Assembly: GCF_006334925.1 (NCBI RefSeq)
Contig: NZ_VDHJ01000001.1
Span: 155,649 to 219,648, forward strand
Reading direction: 5' to 3'
DNA: 64,000 nucleotides
Origin: Corynebacterium tapiri
GTDB lineage: Bacteria > Actinomycetota > Actinomycetes > Mycobacteriales > Mycobacteriaceae
In this document: piece after piece, positions 1-10,264 of the stretch
Position numbering within the stretch: the first letter of the stretch is position 1
Layout: every line of letters starts with the position of its first letter
The notes under the pieces: generated by a model
The model's database searches: none
What the model saw: only the letters and a program-made list of their open reading frames with translations
Told to the model about the DNA's origin: nothing
Made by a program: the position numbers and the translations under genes

Positions 1-1
1 A

Positions 2-823
2 CGAGGTTTGGCTAACCCCCGTGGGGCGCTGGTGCGCCGTCTCGGTGCACTTCTGGTTTTGGGTCTGGTTCATACGGCCATCTATCCAGGAGAGGCTTTG
101 CTCCCATATGCGATCTTCGGGTTCATCGTGCTGGTGCCGTTGACATTCCTCCCGGAACGACTACAGATTCCGGTACCGATCGTTTTGGGTGCCGTACTCT
201 TGATTCTCGGCCTAGAGTCGGGCGGAATGGCGCTCATTCCTGGACTCTTCGCGCTCGGTTTTGGCTTGGCGCACACTAACTTCCTCGAGCTGTTGGAAGA
301 TAGCCCCCGATTTGGATTGCTGCTGACCGCCGTGGCCGCGGTAATCGCAGTCCCCATGATTATGTGGCAGATGAGGGATCCGCTCAATGCCGGCTTTTCC
401 ACATCTTCTGCGGTTGCAGGATTCTTTACGGCCGCTGCCTACATTGGCCTGATGGCCACGCTGCTGCATACTCCGTTGCGTCGCGCGCTGGTTGCCTTCT
501 TCACTCCCTTGGGGCGAATGGCTCTGACCAACTATGTGAGCGCCACGATCGTTCTCTCCGCGATCGGAATTGTCATGCATCTGACCCATTTCTGGGTGGG
601 TGCTAACCCCATCGCCATTCGATTCACGTTGTCGATGGATGACTTCATCAGCCTAAACAGCACGCAAACCATGATTGTGTGGCTCGGATGCATCGTCCTG
701 CTGGGCATCCAGTGGGCAATCTCCACGATCTGGCTACGCAACTTCGGCCAGGGGCCCTTGGAGCGAGTGTGGCGTCGCATCACCTGGGGAAAGGCCACTT
801 CTGCAAAGCACGCCCGCGCTTAG
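2..823 (+). CDS. DUF418-type membrane protein, C-terminal part (5' truncated)
   Basis: The reading frame is open to the left edge of the window, so the gene probably begins upstream. About 271 residues remain, with six or seven hydrophobic segments. The C-terminal third carries the pattern typical of the DUF418 family (around 'PLGRMALTNY', followed by a hydrophobic helix and a final Trp/Arg-rich helix ending in a basic tail). Members are inner-membrane proteins of about 350-400 residues, often related to acyltransferase-3-like or YeiB proteins. Their function is not established. The gene converges on the secreted hydrolase at 854 across a strong hairpin. The family call is from sequence resemblance only. 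Confidence 0.7.
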   Translation, partial: RGLANPRGALVRRLGALLVLGLVHTAIYPGEALLPYAIFGFIVLVPLTFLPERLQIPVPIVLGAVLLILGLESGGMALIPGLFALGFGLAHTNFLELLEDSPRFGLLLTAVAAVIAVPMIMWQMRDPLNAGFSTSSAVAGFFTAAAYIGLMATLLHTPLRRALVAFFTPLGRMALTNYVSATIVLSAIGIVMHLTHFWVGANPIAIRFTLSMDDFISLNSTQTMIVWLGCIVLLGIQWAISTIWLRNFGQGPLERVWRRITWGKATSAKHARA

Positions 824-843
824 TAAGTCGAAGAGCGCGGGCG
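811..843. terminator. Bidirectional hairpin between convergent genes
   Basis: CGCCCGCGCT (811-820) pairs perfectly with AGCGCGGGCG (834-843) around a 13-nt loop. The hairpin overlaps the stop codon of the DUF418 gene and lies just after the SGNH hydrolase stop on the other strand. There is no clear T-run, so termination is inferred from position and stem strength. Confidence 0.6.
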
Positions 844-853
844 GGGCGGGGGC

Positions 854-1675
854 TTAGGCTGCGCCCGCGTTGTGTCCGACCGCGCGAATGCCGTCCAGCG
901 ACATGTGCAGCGGGATGTTGTAATTCATGCCAGCGTCGATGATGCCGGCCATCCACGGCTGCTCGCCGCAGATGCCATGGCCGCGAGTGACCGGCTTGGA
1001 GTCCACAAAGGTGGCGCCGGTCTCGCGAGCTGCATCAACAGCGGCCCACTGGACCGCGTTCTCAATGTCGGTGACCACCTGAGCCGGTACCGGAGCGGAG
1101 CTGCCCGGAGCCAGGCGCATCGGGCACACGGAGCCGTTGGGGGCGATCTCTGGGTAGCCCACGACCTTGACTTCAGCGTTCGGAGCGAAGTGGCGCGCGG
1201 TATTGACTGCGTCCACGATCGCACCCTTGAGTGCGTTCTGGGCATCGGGCAGGGAACCGCCGTTAAGCACCTTTGGCCAGACGTCGTTGGCGCCGGCGAA
1301 GAGCACGACCTCGCGAGTAGAGGGGTTGAGATCACCCTGCGCAGCGGCGCGGCCCAGCAGGTCCTTTACGTGCTGCCCACCGGTGAGGTACGAAGCGCCG
1401 GGGCAGGAGTAATCCGAGGTGGGCATGCCAGCTGCAGCCCCGAAGTTGCGGGGGAATTCCCCATCAGCACCGCAACCTGCGTTGTTGGTGCGTGCACCCG
1501 GTACAGAGGACCCCTTGCCACCGAAGTAGTCCACAAAGGTGGGATTGGCGGGGATCGAATCGCCCACTACGACTGCACCATGCGAGGCGGCCGAGGCTAG
1601 GGGAGCAGCAGCGACACCGGTGGCCACCATTGCGGAGGCGGCGAGAACCGCAAGAGTGCGGGGCAGACGAGACAT
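854..1675 (-). CDS. Secreted SGNH/GDSL-family hydrolase
   Basis: A 273-residue protein with an N-terminal Sec signal peptide (about 1-30, Arg at 3 and 6, hydrophobic core, AxA-like end near SAASHG). The first SGNH block contains the nucleophile in GDS (Ser40). A GAND block near residue 130 matches the block III Asn region, and the C-terminal D261...H268 fits the catalytic Asp/His pair. Four or more Cys suggest disulfides, as in exported actinobacterial lipases/esterases. The likely role is hydrolysis of an ester at the cell surface, possibly on lipids or acylated glycans; substrate unknown. AGAGGA lies 5 nt before the ATG, which fixes the start. Confidence 0.85.
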   Translation of the reverse strand: MSRLPRTLAVLAASAMVATGVAAAPLASAASHGAVVVGDSIPANPTFVDYFGGKGSSVPGARTNNAGCGADGEFPRNFGAAAGMPTSDYSCPGASYLTGGQHVKDLLGRAAAQGDLNPSTREVVLFAGANDVWPKVLNGGSLPDAQNALKGAIVDAVNTARHFAPNAEVKVVGYPEIAPNGSVCPMRLAPGSSAPVPAQVVTDIENAVQWAAVDAARETGATFVDSKPVTRGHGICGEQPWMAGIIDAGMNYNIPLHMSLDGIRAVGHNAGAA

Positions 1676-1827
1676 ACGTTTCCTCTTCTATCGGGGGTTG
1701 GGGAAGCACGGCAGACAGTCACAGTACTTTGTGAGAGTCTAATGGTTTTAACGTCGGACGTCACTGTGATGTTAGCCCCCCAAATCAACTTTTTGGTTGA
1801 TGGGAAACTTTTTCGATCCACGTAGGG

Positions 1828-1846
1828 TTAGGGCAACCTAACCTAA
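1828..1846 (+). promoter_or_regulatory. DtxR-type iron box upstream of hmuO
   Basis: The 19 bases TTAGGGCAACCTAACCTAA match the corynebacterial DtxR consensus TTAGGTTAGSCTAACCTAA at 16 positions. The right half-site CCTAACCTAA is perfect. The site lies 25 bp before the hmuO ATG, so iron-loaded DtxR would be expected to repress transcription. hmuO is a known DtxR/haem-controlled gene in C. diphtheriae; operation here is inferred. Confidence 0.8.
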
Positions 1847-1870
1847 GTTGATCTCAAGGGGTGTGTGACT

Positions 1871-2512
1871 ATGGAATACTCGCTCGCGCGGGCCCTCAAA
1901 GAAAGCACTGCTCAGGCTCACGAAGAAGCCGAACAGTCCACGTTCATGTCTGATCTCGTTTCCGGGGGCGCGTGCCTGGGCTCCTGGTCCGCGCTCGCCC
2001 AGCAGCTGCTTCCGGTGTATACCGCGATGGAGCAGCGCCTCGACGAGCTCGCCGCCAGTCCGCTGGTGCAGGCAGTAGATGATCCCGCTTTGCGACGTCT
2101 CTTCGCACTCCAGCAAGACGTAACCCAACTTGATGGATCCGTACCAGTCCTCCCCGCTACCCAGGAGTATGTCCGCGCCCTGGAAGTAGCCACGGACGCA
2201 GAGCTGGTAGGCCATCACTATGTTCGCTACCTCGGCGACCTCTCTGGTGGCCAGATCATTGCCACCATGCTCAAGCGCCACTACGGCGCCACCGACGAGG
2301 TGTTGAACTTCTACCGGTTTGCTGACATTCCTAAGCCCAAAGTGTTCAAAGACGCCTACCGCGACCGCCTGGATGCGCTGGAACTTTCCGCTTCCCAGCG
2401 CGACGCGATCCTGCACGCCGCCGCAGACGGGTTCCGCTTTAACCAAGCAGTATTTGCCCAACTAGATGGATCCGCCGGTCAGGCACATGTGCTTGCCGGT
2501 GTAAAGATGTAA
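1871..2512 (+). CDS. hmuO: Haem oxygenase HmuO
   Basis: Cytoplasmic haem oxygenase that opens haem to biliverdin, CO and Fe2+, releasing iron from host haem. The 213-residue protein follows C. diphtheriae HmuO closely: the proximal haem-ligand His is His17 in the TAQAHEEAE segment, followed by STFMSDL. The distal helix has the kinked HHYVRYLGDLSGGQ motif near residues 115-130. The ATG at 1871 was preferred because AAGGGG lies 9 nt upstream; an in-frame GTG at 1865 would add two residues. A DtxR-like box precedes the gene and a DedA-like gene follows after 4 bp, probably in one transcript. Confidence 0.93.
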   Translation: MEYSLARALKESTAQAHEEAEQSTFMSDLVSGGACLGSWSALAQQLLPVYTAMEQRLDELAASPLVQAVDDPALRRLFALQQDVTQLDGSVPVLPATQEYVRALEVATDAELVGHHYVRYLGDLSGGQIIATMLKRHYGATDEVLNFYRFADIPKPKVFKDAYRDRLDALELSASQRDAILHAAADGFRFNQAVFAQLDGSAGQAHVLAGVKM

Positions 2513-2516
2513 GCCT

Positions 2517-3032
2517 ATGGATGAATTGGTTAACGGCTATCCCTTCTGGGCTGCCTGGGGTCTGCTCTTTGTAGTCGGATTCCTCCGTGGCCAGGCCACC
2601 TATGGCTTGGCGCGGCTGGCCGTGGGAAGCGCGGTCGGGCGCAAGTCCCAGGGGCCGAAGTGGTGGCAGCGCACCGCAGAATGGCTCCAAGCCGAGGGGA
2701 ACTCGCGCGGCCGACAGATTCTCCATCGAGTCGGACCGCTGGCGGTCTCACTGTGTTACCTCACCGTGGGCTTGCAAACAGCGATCTTGGTCGCAGCCGG
2801 GCTGACAATGATGCGCTACAGCGTTTTCACCATTGCTCAACTGCCTGGTGTGGCAGCGTGGGCCACTATCTACAGCACAATCGGATTTGCTGCGTGGGCC
2901 GCGTTGATTTCTGCGATGGCGGGGCAGTGGTGGCCACTGCTCGCCATCATCTTCGTGGTGCTGGTCGCAGCGCTGACCATCCGCTGGTGGCGCCGCACCC
3001 GCGGGCCTGCCAAGGAGGAGTTAACGCTCTAG
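2517..3032 (+). CDS. DedA/VTT-domain-like small membrane protein
   Basis: A 171-residue integral membrane protein with about four hydrophobic segments (roughly 8-24, 75-100, 105-135, 140-160) and a basic C-terminal tail. The middle part (VGPLAVSLCYLTVGLQTAIL and the following Gly/Pro-rich stretch) resembles the DedA/SNARE-associated VTT domain, whose members take part in membrane homeostasis and lipid-carrier flipping. It begins 4 bp after hmuO and is probably co-transcribed with it, although a haem or iron role cannot be shown. Its 3' end overlaps the convergent DUF3253 gene by 12 bp. Confidence 0.65.
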   Translation: MDELVNGYPFWAAWGLLFVVGFLRGQATYGLARLAVGSAVGRKSQGPKWWQRTAEWLQAEGNSRGRQILHRVGPLAVSLCYLTVGLQTAILVAAGLTMMRYSVFTIAQLPGVAAWATIYSTIGFAAWAALISAMAGQWWPLLAIIFVVLVAALTIRWWRRTRGPAKEELTL

Positions 3033-3503
3033 CTGGGGGCCGGGCGCGAGCCGGATTGGCCCCTTGGCAGCGGACGCATCCACTACCTCGCCCTTCTGCT
3101 GGACCTCAATGAGTGACTCTGCGGCAAGTTCGGCTGCTACTTCCCGGGCCATGTCCATAAGTGGGCGGAAGCCGTCATCCCCGCCCACCACTCGGGCTGC
3201 CTCGGACGGGCAGATCGTTTTGGGATTCCGGTGGCGTAGCAGCGTCAGAATTGCTGCTCTCAACCGGGTGCGTTGCCCATCTGGGGTGGCCTCCCACCAC
3301 GGTTCCCCGCGCTCGCCAAGGGCAAACTTGGCATCATTGACCAGGAAGCGGGCCTCATCCCCGCGGTCCTTGACAGCTCGACGTGCCCGCATGAGTTCTT
3401 TGACGAGCTGCGAATTCAGGCTCTGAGGAATGTCTGGGTCGCTCGCACGCCATCGACGCCCATTGACCACGATGTAACGACCATCAGGGGTGCGTTCGGT
3501 CAT
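3021..3503 (-). CDS. DUF3253 domain protein
   Basis: A 160-residue soluble protein. The N-terminal half (TPDGRYIVVNGRRWRASDP) is a conserved short domain, followed by a charged helix and the FALGERGEPWWE segment. The C-terminal half resembles DUF3253 (ILTLLRHR, TICPSEAARVVGG, then a winged-helix-like end). Function unknown. It starts directly after the stop of the metallo-hydrolase gene (stop at 3504-3506, ATG ending at 3503), which indicates translational coupling. Confidence 0.7.
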   Translation of the reverse strand: MTERTPDGRYIVVNGRRWRASDPDIPQSLNSQLVKELMRARRAVKDRGDEARFLVNDAKFALGERGEPWWEATPDGQRTRLRAAILTLLRHRNPKTICPSEAARVVGGDDGFRPLMDMAREVAAELAAESLIEVQQKGEVVDASAAKGPIRLAPGPQLER

Positions 3504-4130
3504 TTAGACCTCCACCGCCTGGTCGGGTTCGAGTGGTAGATAGGCGACTCCATACTCATCGGCCAATGCCTGGAGCAATCCCCGCCGAAGCTTCCTGCCG
3601 TTCCCATTATCAATGCCATCGTGGACGCCCACGAAAGTCCGAGGAAGGTTGGCCTGCAGAAAGTCCTCCACGTCCGTCATGCGAAGCCACGGGGCGCTAA
3701 CGGGAACGCACGTCAGCTCCATGCCCGGCAGCGCGGGAAAAGCGTCGCCGGGGTGGAAAATGCGCTCGTCGAAGATGAACCCAAAGTTGGGCGGCAAGGC
3801 TTTGGAGCTCGTTACGGTTGCGTGAGGATGCTCCACAACCCGCACGGAGATGCTGCCAACCGCGAAAGTCATGCCGTCAGAAACCGTGGTAAACGGCACA
3901 GAGGTGAGCTCAGAGAGGTCTGTTGGTCCATAAACCTGCAGCTCGGGGTTGTCCTCGCAAGCCTTGGCCAGGGCATCGGCATCGATGTGATCTGGGTGAG
4001 TGTGCGTGATCAGCACAGCATCGACTGAGCTCAGATTTTCGGGAGGCCCAAAGGAGCCCGGGTCAATCACGATGGTGTCTGTTCCCTGGGAAATCTCAAT
4101 GCAGGAATGAAAACGGCGGGTGAGCTTCAT
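3504..4130 (-). CDS. MBL-fold metallo-hydrolase (UlaG-like)
   Basis: About 208 residues of metallo-beta-lactamase fold. The metal-binding motif HTHPDHID follows the first strands, with further ligands in VVEHPHA and in IFHPGDAF, where the Asp bridges the metals. The N-terminus (MKLTRRFHSCIEI) is typical of the UlaG/YhfI-like subgroup. Likely a cytoplasmic hydrolase of a phosphoester or lactone; substrate unknown. I chose the Met at 4130 because family members start MKLT; an upstream ATG at 4142 would add four residues. Neither start has a good ribosome binding site. It forms a two-gene operon with the DUF3253 gene. Confidence 0.8.
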   Translation of the reverse strand: MKLTRRFHSCIEISQGTDTIVIDPGSFGPPENLSSVDAVLITHTHPDHIDADALAKACEDNPELQVYGPTDLSELTSVPFTTVSDGMTFAVGSISVRVVEHPHATVTSSKALPPNFGFIFDERIFHPGDAFPALPGMELTCVPVSAPWLRMTDVEDFLQANLPRTFVGVHDGIDNGNGRKLRRGLLQALADEYGVAYLPLEPDQAVEV

Positions 4131-4152
4131 GCCTGCCAGCATAGATATTCAG

Positions 4153-5896
<1,744 letters not shown>

Positions 5897-5971
5897 GCCT
5901 CTTATGCTGGCATTATGCTAGTGGCGGGCAAGTGAGCGCGGGAGCTGCCAGCATCCTATAAGCTAACGGGT

Positions 5972-8900
5972 ATGTCTCGTCACAGCGTCCTGGGCTGGCC
6001 AGTTCTGCGCCAGCTCAAGAATAAGGATCCGTTTGCGCGCGGTGAGTCTACGAAGTCAAAGAAGTCTCGCACGCTCGCCCCGCGCATCGCTGAAGCTGAC
6101 CGCGTAGTCAAGAGTGTGTGCCCGTACTGCGCCGTTGGCTGCGGTCAGCTGGTGTACGTCAAGGATGAGAAGGTCATCCAGATCGAGGGTGATCCGGATT
6201 CCCCGATCTCGCGTGGTCGCCTGTGCCCCAAGGGCTCGGCCTCCGAGCAGCTGGTGAATTCCGATACGCGTGTGAGCGACATCCTCTACCGTGCGCCGAA
6301 GTCCACGGAATGGGTCAAGCTCGATCACGAGACGGCGATGGAGATGATCACTGATCGCTTCATCGAGGCACGTCGTAAGGGATGGCAGGACACCGACGAC
6401 GACGGCAACCGGGTCAACCGCACGCTCGGCGTGGCGGGCCTGGGTGGTGCAACCCTCGATAACGAGGAAAACTACCTGATCAAGAAGCTGTTCACCGCAG
6501 CTGGAGCGATTCAGCTGGAGAACCAGGCGCGCATATGACACTCGGCCACGGTCCCCAGTTTGGGGTCCTCGTTTGGCCGCGGCGGCGCGACCCAGCCGCT
6601 GCAGGATATGGCAAATGCGGACTGCATTGTCATCCAGGGGTCTAACATGGCCGAAGCTCACCCGGTGGGATTCCAGTGGGTGATGGAAGCCAAGAAGCGT
6701 GGCGCGCGCATCATTCACGTCGATCCTCGCTTCACCCGTACCTCCGCAGTTGCGGACAAGTACATCGGTATTCGCGCTGGTAGCGACGTCGTCCTGTTCG
6801 GTGCGTTGATCACGTACATGATCGAAAACGATCTGTGGTTCAAGGACTACGTGCTCAACTACACCAACGCCTCGACGATCGTGAACGACGAGTTCCGGGA
6901 CACCGAGGACCTGTCGGGCCTGTACTCGGGATTCAACGAAGAAACCGGTACGTACGACCTGTCCTCGTGGAGCTACAAGAAGGCAGAGGGCGCTGAGCCA
7001 CACGAGTGGGAGTTCGAGCGTGACGAGACGCTCGAGCACCCCAACTGCGTGTTCCAGCTGCTCAAGCGCCACTACTCCCGGTACACCCCGGAGATGGTCG
7101 AGGAGACCTGTGGCATCTCCCGCGAGGACTTTGAATTCCTCGCGCAGTCCATCGCCCAGAACTCTGGTCGTGAGCGCACCACCCAGTTTGCCTACGCCCT
7201 GGGGTGGACGCAGCATACGCTGGGCGCGCAGTTCATTCGTGCCTGCGCGATCTTGCAGCTGCTGATGGGCAACGTGGGACGCCCAGGCTCAGGAATCATG
7301 GCTTTGCGTGGTCATGCATCCATCCAGGGTTCTACGGACATCCCCACGCTGTTCCACATTCTGCCGGGCTACATCCCCATGCCTACGGTGGGTGAGTCCT
7401 CGATCGAGGATTGGTTCGGCGCTATCGGTGATAAGCACCAGCGCGGTTTCTGGCAAAAGGGAGATGCCTACGCGGTGTCCCTGCTCAAGGCCTACTTTGG
7501 TGACGCTGCGACCCCGGAGAACGACTTTGGCTATGAGTGGCTGCCTAAGCTGACCGGCCCTGCGTCGACCTATCACACGCTCCAGCGCATGCAAGACGGT
7601 GGTGTGGATGGATACATGGTCTTCGGCCAAAACCCGGCCGTCGCCCAGTCCCACGGATACCTGCAGCGCACGGCCTTGGCCAAGCTGAAGTGGATGGTGG
7701 TGCGCGACTTCCAGCTGATCGAGACGGCAACCTTCTGGAAGGATTCTCCAGAGATCCTCAGTGGTGCGCTGAAGACGGAAGACATCGAGACCGAGGTCTT
7801 CTACATGCCCGCGGCCAACCACGTGGAAAAGTCTGGAACGTTCACCCAGACGCAGCGGCTTCTGCAGTGGCGCTTTAAGGCCAAGGACGCCCCGGGCGAT
7901 GCCACGAGCGAGCTCGACTTCTTCTACGAGCTCGGCCAGCGCATCAAGGCCAAGGTGGCGGATTCCGACGACCCCCGCGATCTGCCGCTGAAGAACATGA
8001 CCTGGGATTACGCTCTCGACGAGCACGGCGAGGTCCTGGCCGCCGACGTGCTCAAGGAGATCAACGGCTACCATCTCGCCGGCGAGAAGAAGGGACAGCT
8101 GCTCGATAGCTTCGGGCAGATGCGTAGCGACGGTTCGACCTCCGGTGGTTGCTGGATCTACACCGGTGTTTATGCCGGTGGGATCAACCGTGCTGCCAAG
8201 AAGACCCCGCGTACCGAGCAGGGAGAAATGGCCCTGGACTGGGGTTGGGCGTGGCCGATGAACCGGCGCATCCTGTACAACCGCGCATCCGCGGACCCGC
8301 AGGGTAAGCCGTGGTCCGAGCGCAAGAAGCTCGCCTGGTGGGACGAAAAACAAGGCCGCTGGGAGAGCAACGACGTGGTCGACTTCCCGCCGACCCTGGC
8401 TCCGGGTACGCACCCGGAGAAGGGTGCAGTGGGCCCGGATGCTCTGGACGGAAACGATCCCTTCATCATGCAGCCCGATGGCAAGGGGTGGCTCTTCGCG
8501 CCAACCGGCATGGTCGATGGGCCAATGCCGACGCACTATGAGCCGCACGAATCCCCAGTAGACAACGCGCTGTACGAGCAGCAGCAGTCGCCGACCAGGT
8601 TGTTCTTCAAGGGTGCGGCAAACCTTTCGCGCCCGGAGCCTGGCCAGCCTGGTGATGACGTCTACCCGTTCGTGTTCACCACCTATCGCCTGACTGAGCA
8701 CTACACCTCGGGTGCAATGTCGCGCGCGCTGCCATTCCTGGCCGAGCTGCAGCCGGAGCTGTTCTGTGAGGTCTCGCCCGACCTGGCCCAGCTGCGTGGT
8801 CTGGAGAACGCTGGATGGGCAACGATCATCTCCCCGCGTGGGTTGATCGAAGCGCGCGTCCTGGTGACTGAGCGCATGCCGCACATGAAGATCAACGGGA

Positions 8901-9274
8901 AGGAATACTTCAACGTTGGCCTTCCCTTCCACTTCGGTAATGGCCCTTACTCTCCGGCCACGGGCGATAGCCCGAACGACCTGTTGGGAATCACGCTGGA
9001 TCCGAACACCTCGATCCAGGCGTCCAAGGTGGGTGCGTGCGAGATTATCGCTGGTCGTCGCCCACGCGGTGAGGACCGGTGGGAGATGGTCAAGGAGTAC
9101 CAGCGGCGCGCGAACTTGAGCGAGGAGTCTGGCAATCTGCGTGTGCCCCAGGTGCTGTCTGAAGACGCAACTCGCGGTCACCGCAGTATGACGGGAAGCC
9201 CGATTACGGATCCCGCGGCTGATGATGACGCCCAGGTGGAAAAGACCAAGGACCAGCAGACGGGAGAACTGTAG
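5972..9274 (+). CDS. fdh: Formate dehydrogenase catalytic subunit, selenoprotein (UGA = Sec189)
   Basis: Molybdopterin oxidoreductase oxidising formate to CO2. Read through the in-frame TGA at 6536-6538 it gives 1100 residues. The UGA sits in NQARI-U-HS, exactly where FdnG/FdoG-type enzymes have the Mo/W-ligating Sec or Cys, followed by the expected FGRGGATQP. A 4Fe-4S motif lies at Cys50, Cys53, Cys57 and Cys85. Conventional prediction would split the gene into pieces at 5972-6538 and 6560-9274. A SECIS-like hairpin follows the UGA, and selD, tRNA-Sec, selA and selB are in the same window. There is no twin-arginine signal at the N-terminus, unlike E. coli FdnG, so the active site may be cytoplasmic. 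It heads a three-gene operon. Confidence 0.93.
6536..6579 (+). promoter_or_regulatory. Sec codon and SECIS-like hairpin in fdh
   Basis: Directly after UGA (6536-6538) the mRNA can fold into a two-part hairpin. The outer stem is CGGCCA (6543-6548) with TGGCCG (6574-6579). The inner stem is GGTCCCC (6550-6556) with GGGGTCC (6562-6568), containing one U-U mismatch and capped by a 5-nt loop AGUUU. Position within about 40 nt of the UGA and a small G/U-containing apical loop fit bacterial SECIS elements recognised by SelB. Confidence 0.8.
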
Positions 9275-10264
9275 ATGTCTAATGCATTGACAGAATCACC
9301 GCGCCACGTTGGCTATCAACCGACCAAGCGCAAGGCCTTCTTCACCGACACCTCCGTGTGTATCGGCTGCAAGGCATGCGAGGTGGCCTGCAAGGAGTGG
9401 AACCGACTGCCGGCCGACAACTTCGGTCTGACCGGTGATTCGTACGACAACACCTCCGCTCTGGGTGCGAGCACGTGGCGGCATGTGGCCTTCATCGAGC
9501 AGAACGCCGAGCGACTGGCGGCTGCGCGCGAGTCGGGTAAGCAGCTGGTGGGCCTGGGCATGCCGAGCGTGACGCCCCACACTGACTCCGCAGCAGAGCC
9601 CGCCACCCCAGGTGACACGCAGCAGTTCCGCTGGTTGATGTCCTCGGACGTGTGCAAGCACTGCACCAACGCCGGTTGCCTGGATGTGTGTCCCACGGGT
9701 GCTCTTTTCCGCACCGAGCACGGCACCGTCGTCGTTCAGGATGACGTGTGCAACGGCTGTGGCACGTGCGTGGCTGGTTGCCCCTTCGGAGTGATCGAGC
9801 GGCGCAGCGACGGGGGAGTGCTCAAGCGGGACTCTCGCGAAGGCGAAGACTTCACCCCGGGCGAGCACGCCCCGATCAAGAACATCGGCGTCGCTCAGAA
9901 GTGCACGATGTGTTACGACCGCCTGCAGGAAGGCCTGACCCCCTCCTGCCAGAAGGCGTGCCCGACTGAGTCGATTCAGTTCGGCGACCGTGATGAGATG
10001 CTCGCGCGTGCTCACGAGCGCGTGCGTCAGCTCCACGCGCAGGGGCGCACCGAGGCTCGGCTGTACGGTGCCAACAGCGCTGATGGCGTGGGCGGAACCG
10101 GTTCTATCTTCTTGCTTCTCGACGACCCGGAGGTCTACGGGTTGCCGCCAGACCCGCATGTACCCACACGGGATTTGCCCGGCATGCTCAAGACCGCTGG
10201 GGTGGCAGCTTCCGCAATGGTGGCGGCCGTAGCAACCAGCTTTGTATTGGGAGGACGTCGCTAA
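9275..10264 (+). CDS. Formate dehydrogenase iron-sulfur (beta) subunit
   Basis: A 329-residue electron-transfer subunit with four ferredoxin-type cysteine clusters: CIGCKACEVACK, CKHCTNAGCLDVCP, CNGCGTCVAGCP and CTMCYDR...CQKACP, as in FdnH/FdoH. A single C-terminal hydrophobic helix (about 304-326) ends in Gly-Arg-Arg and would anchor it in the membrane. It carries electrons from the Sec/Mo centre to the membrane subunit. It starts at the base after the fdh stop codon and its own stop shares one base with the next ATG, so all three subunits are translationally linked. Confidence 0.9.
   Translation: MSNALTESPRHVGYQPTKRKAFFTDTSVCIGCKACEVACKEWNRLPADNFGLTGDSYDNTSALGASTWRHVAFIEQNAERLAAARESGKQLVGLGMPSVTPHTDSAAEPATPGDTQQFRWLMSSDVCKHCTNAGCLDVCPTGALFRTEHGTVVVQDDVCNGCGTCVAGCPFGVIERRSDGGVLKRDSREGEDFTPGEHAPIKNIGVAQKCTMCYDRLQEGLTPSCQKACPTESIQFGDRDEMLARAHERVRQLHAQGRTEARLYGANSADGVGGTGSIFLLLDDPEVYGLPPDPHVPTRDLPGMLKTAGVAASAMVAAVATSFVLGGRR

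Noticed and set aside
6536..6538. Nonsense mutation or pseudogene break in formate dehydrogenase
   Set aside because: The frame continues unchanged, the stop is UGA at the known Sec position, a SECIS-like hairpin follows and selA, selB, selD and tRNA-Sec are present.
7289..9181. 630-codon open frame antisense to fdh
   Set aside because: Antisense shadow of a well-supported gene; the translation has no recognisable domains.
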